Positions 37,937-37,977 of a DNA stretch of 37,977 bases are shown here, in pieces. The first letter of the stretch is position 1. Each line of letters opens with the position of its first letter. The stretch is from the NCBI GenBank assembly GCA_029227215.1, contig JAQXZM010000006.1, forward strand, positions 1 to 37,977. Reading direction: 5' to 3'. This DNA comes from Bifidobacteriaceae bacterium. GTDB lineage: Bacteria > Actinomycetota > Actinomycetes > Actinomycetales > Bifidobacteriaceae. A program made the translations under genes and the position numbers. Below the pieces are notes generated by a model. The model saw only the letters and a program-made list of their open reading frames with translations. It was not told where the DNA came from and ran no database searches.

Positions 37937-37977
37937 ATGGCAGAACTTACCATTGATCCCGCCGCGGTACGCAAGGC
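37937..37977 (+). CDS. atpA: ATP synthase F1 subunit alpha, first 13 codons
   Basis: ATG 37937 follows AATAAGGAGTGATC and opens the frame MAELTIDPAAVRK, the typical N-terminus of actinobacterial AtpA, at the place expected after atpH. The rest lies beyond the window. Confidence 0.85.
   Translation, partial: MAELTIDPAAVRK

Overview
The window looks like a chromosomal segment of a high-GC Gram-positive, most likely a Bifidobacterium. Evidence: GC-rich, strongly GC3-biased codons; a Rho factor with a large Arg/Asn/Asp-rich insertion as in actinobacteria; an OmpR-type GlnR regulator; and the actinobacterial order atpB-E-F-H-A. The assignment rests on remembered protein similarity, not on a search. 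No phage, insertion sequence, integrase or CRISPR array was found. Most genes are housekeeping and read as vertically inherited.

Layout. (1) 1-4482, minus strand: 5' part of glutamate dehydrogenase, then a two-gene operon of a TPR/nucleotidyltransferase-like DUF4037 protein and a DUF4125 protein. (2) 4625-4942: promoter, tRNA-Thr(CGU), terminator, tRNA-Leu(UAG), followed by a 71-bp tandem palindromic repeat. (3) 5327-10721, plus strand: manC, pgi, rho. (4) 11176-16821: thiC (minus, behind a TPP riboswitch), a chorismate mutase (plus), valS (minus). (5) 16943-17400: an array of 74-bp palindromic tandem repeats. (6) 17437-22268, minus: an orphan membrane-anchored solute-binding protein, two paralogous lipoproteins, nth, glnR. 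(7) 22602-25313: a polytopic membrane protein (plus), ppa (minus), an L,D-transpeptidase (plus). (8) 25403-31138: an asparagine/aspartate catabolic block, with lysR (minus) divergent from aspA (plus), and ansA and ansP (minus). (9) 31139-33752: a small membrane protein, an initiator tRNA and three further tandem repeat arrays. (10) 33753-34865: metA. (11) 35159-37977: start of the F1Fo ATP synthase operon.

Functional themes. AnsP (asparagine import), AnsA (asparagine to aspartate), AspA (aspartate to fumarate plus ammonia), GdhA (ammonia to glutamate) and GlnR form a coherent nitrogen theme. A four-fold, 11-bp-spaced GlnR-like half-site series lies upstream of gdhA. MetA carries Glu at position 111, predicting acetyl-CoA use.

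Most striking observations. First, atpE, the proton-ring c subunit, has an in-frame amber codon at codon 35 where the family has lysine; the rest of the gene is intact and in frame. Second, five intergenic tandem arrays (period 60-74 bp) are each built around an inverted repeat. Two arrays 16 kb apart share the core GTGYGAG-N6-CTCRCAC, and the 73-74-bp spacing equals seven helical turns. I recognise no described element of this kind.
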